Source of the DNA: Thuidium tamariscinum
Lineage: Eukaryota; Streptophyta; Bryopsida; Hypnales; Thuidiaceae
Assembly: GCA_947034885.2 (NCBI GenBank)
Contig: OX344752.2
Coordinates: 26,292,386 to 26,356,385, forward strand
DNA: 64,000 nt
Direction: 5' to 3'
The notes beneath the pieces are model-generated. The model saw only the letters and a list, made by a program, of their open reading frames with translations. It had not been told where the DNA came from and searched no databases. Positions 62,554 through 64,000 of the stretch are shown one piece after another. Position 1 is the stretch's first letter, and every line of letters begins with the position of its first letter. The translations under genes and the position numbers were made by a program.

Positions 62554-62793
62554 TCATCGCAAAGGATAAATCACAAGTCCACCAGCCACAAGTGGCCTGG
62601 CAGGGGAAAAGCTCAACAAAACAAGACAAAGCAACAACTGAACTAAGAGTGAGACCACCCCAAGACGCAATCCAGTGCGAGACTGCAGGCCTCTTGCTCG
62701 CGGACGCGGAGCAGCGCCTTGCCACTCAGCCCTCCCATCGCGGCGGCTGGAACTCTGGAAGCCAGGTGCAATTTTGGATGCAAGCTTATCCAT
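62554..62793 (-). other. GC-rich patch with a 79-codon ORF, significance unclear
   Basis: A small GC-rich island in an A+T-rich setting carries a minus-strand frame starting MDKLASKIAPG, with an R-rich stretch and then a hydrophobic segment (VVSLLVQLLLCLVLLSF) that could be a signal anchor. Competing frames on both strands are also open, as usual in GC-rich DNA. It could be the first exon or promoter region of a gene, or a decayed remnant. Confidence 0.25.
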
Positions 62794-62796
62794 CTT

Positions 62797-62935
62797 GGGG
62801 GGGTCACATTATGGCCATCCAAGTCAAGAGGCCATGGTTTTCTCAAATCTGATTGGTGAAAATCATGGTTTCTCAAATCTGATTGGTAGAATCGACGGCC
62901 TCTTGACTTAGATGGCCATAGTGTGAAACATCCCC
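62797..62935. mobile_element. Tourist-like MITE, copy 1
   Basis: Left end GGGGGGGTCACATTATGGCC and right end GGCCATAGTGTGAAACATCC...C form inverted repeats of about 37 bp, including CCAAGTCAAGAGGCC against GGCCTCTTGACTTAG. The right flank is TAA; the left flank is decayed. Confidence 0.7.
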
Positions 62936-62975
62936 TAAAATGGATTGCAGATTTGTGCTGTAAGAATTGATGTAA

Positions 62976-63145
62976 GGGGTGTTTCATACTATGGCTGTCC
63001 AAGTTGAGAGGCCATCAATTCTACCAATCAGATTTGAAAAACCACGATTTCCACCAATCAGATCTGAGAAAACCATGATTTTCACCAATCAGATTTGGGA
63101 AAACCATGGCCTCTCGACTTGGACAGCCATAGTGTGAAACACCCG
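62976..63145. mobile_element. Tourist-like MITE, copy 2
   Basis: 170 bp with termini GGGGTGTTTCATACTATGGC and GCCATAGTGTGAAACACCCG. Flanking TAA (62973-62975 and 63146-63148) fits a PIF/Harbinger target duplication; a 5-bp GTAAG reading is also possible. The interior has three ACCAATCAGAT repeats. It lies 40 bp from copy 1. Confidence 0.75.
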
Positions 63146-63487
63146 TAAGTTAAGCTTATGTCTTCAGTAAGTTATTTTCTAATGTAAAGTGCTGCCGGGT
63201 CCATGCAGTCTGGTCCGTCCGCTCTGCTCTTCAATATCTTGTGCTGACAATTTGTATTTATTTTTTGAAACACATGGACAATTAGGATCTTGTGCCGCTG
63301 ACATTCAAATCAGCTGGGTCGGTCTTGCAGTCCAAAAGAGTGGCTGCCCACACAAGAGTCCAAGCTCATGCTCATCATAGCACTTGGAGGCAAACCTCCA
63401 CCGGTGCCTTGGCCACGGACGGACGGACGGCTGCAGCTGCAACAACAACGACGCACCCCCAGGTGCACTTTTCCTTCAGTTGGAGGG

Positions 63488-63733
63488 ATGGACACAAACC
63501 GCCCACAAGATGTGAACCAGCTTGTCGGCTGGGGATTGGATAGCGGTCACTACCGTACCGTAGTAGGTGACACGGCGAGCGTAATCCAACGGAAATGCCC
63601 TCAAGAAGAAGACCCATTGCGAGTCAAATTTGTCATGTGGGTTCTTGTCGGAGTCAATTTTTTAGTCTACGCCTACCACGTTTCTAATGGTGGATGGCGG
63701 GGAGGCCTTGGATTAGCGGGACTCAAAGTAGAT
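63488..63733 (+). CDS. First exon of a membrane-protein gene (partial, leaves the window)
   Basis: ATG at 63488 opens an 82-codon exon ending at a canonical donor (GAT|GTAAGT) in phase 0. The frame is also open upstream to 63368, so an earlier start is possible. The product begins MDTNRPQDVNQLVGWG, has a charged region (RKCPQEEDPLRVKF) and then a predicted membrane helix (FVMWVLVGVNFLVYAYHV). G+C content is high, as in the other exons here. The family is not recognised. Later exons would lie beyond 64000. Confidence 0.45.
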
Positions 63734-63799
63734 GTAAGTTAGTGACTTAGGATTTGCAAGGTAAGAGGTAATAACCTTATTCATCTCTAACGGCAAGTA

Positions 63800-64000
63800 A
63801 GGTAGAACCACCCATATCCAAGAACTTAAGCAATTTTGGAATAGATCATGAAGAGTATGAGGCTATGTAAATGTTTCCCATGTAGAAAGATAGGAAATAT
63901 GAAGATTGCAAATTTTTCATAATTTTATTCCCAAAACTGAAATTACTATGATTTTTGGAAGCCAAAAAATGTTGAGAATCTATAGCCAATGTCTAGACTT
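63800..64000. mobile_element. Second copy of the TA-flanked MITE (cut by window end)
   Basis: Starts AGGTAGAACCACCCATAT after TA (63798-63799) and stays similar to 61699-61900 through CATAGCCAATGTCTAGA at the window end. If the partial gene at 63488 is real, this copy sits in its first intron. Confidence 0.8.

Noticed and set aside
1-64000. tRNA or rRNA genes, CRISPR arrays, operons
   Set aside because: No cloverleaf or rRNA stretch recognised by eye; the gene structure is eukaryotic. A tRNAscan run would be decisive for tRNAs.

Overview
The window looks like nuclear DNA of a land plant. Genes have many phase-consistent GT-AG introns, and the families (FLX-like coiled coil, plant half-size ABCA transporter, DUF716/TMEM45, RING-CH) are at home in plants. 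Exons are clearly richer in G+C than the very A+T-rich, repeat-filled space around them. Long gene-poor stretches and some unusual domain fusions suggest a non-angiosperm lineage (lycophyte, fern, bryophyte or gymnosperm), but the sequence alone does not settle the species.

Layout: about 0.5-1.6 kb, a possible last exon and 3' UTR of a gene that starts outside the window. 3.67-12.24 kb (+), a ten-exon gene whose 751-residue product joins an FLX/FLL-type coiled coil, a WW domain, a Q-rich low-complexity region and a C-terminal RRM like the third RRM of CELF/Bruno proteins. 12.2-22.2 kb, gene-free A+T-rich DNA holding nested TTAA-flanked elements. 22.19-31.24 kb (-), an intact 19-exon ABCA transporter of about 1018 residues. 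31.4-32.2 kb (-), a broken gene remnant. 32.4-42.3 kb, more TTAA elements and plain A+T-rich DNA. 42.96-44.28 kb (+), a two-exon DUF716/TMEM45 membrane protein. 44.3-49.3 kb, gene-free with a foldback element. 50.49-53.73 kb (+), a nine-exon gene joining a RING-CH (RINGv) ubiquitin-ligase domain and a membrane segment to a UPF0301/AlgH-like domain. 54-61.7 kb, a weak gene fragment, a Stowaway MITE and two TTAA elements. 61.7-64 kb, several MITEs, a GC-rich patch and the first exon of a membrane-protein gene leaving the window.

The genes do not form an obvious pathway. The two most interesting points are the domain fusions. FLX-WW-RRM puts in one chain the kinds of modules that in Arabidopsis are split between the coiled-coil protein FLL2 and the RNA-binding WW protein FCA, which work together in nuclear condensates. 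RING-CH/UPF0301 attaches a bacterial-type domain of unknown function to a membrane ubiquitin-ligase module. The third point is a family of roughly 0.92-1.09 kb TTAA-flanked elements with CCCCTAAAG termini. It looks like a non-autonomous piggyBac-type family, and a pre-insertion (empty) site for one copy lies in the same window.
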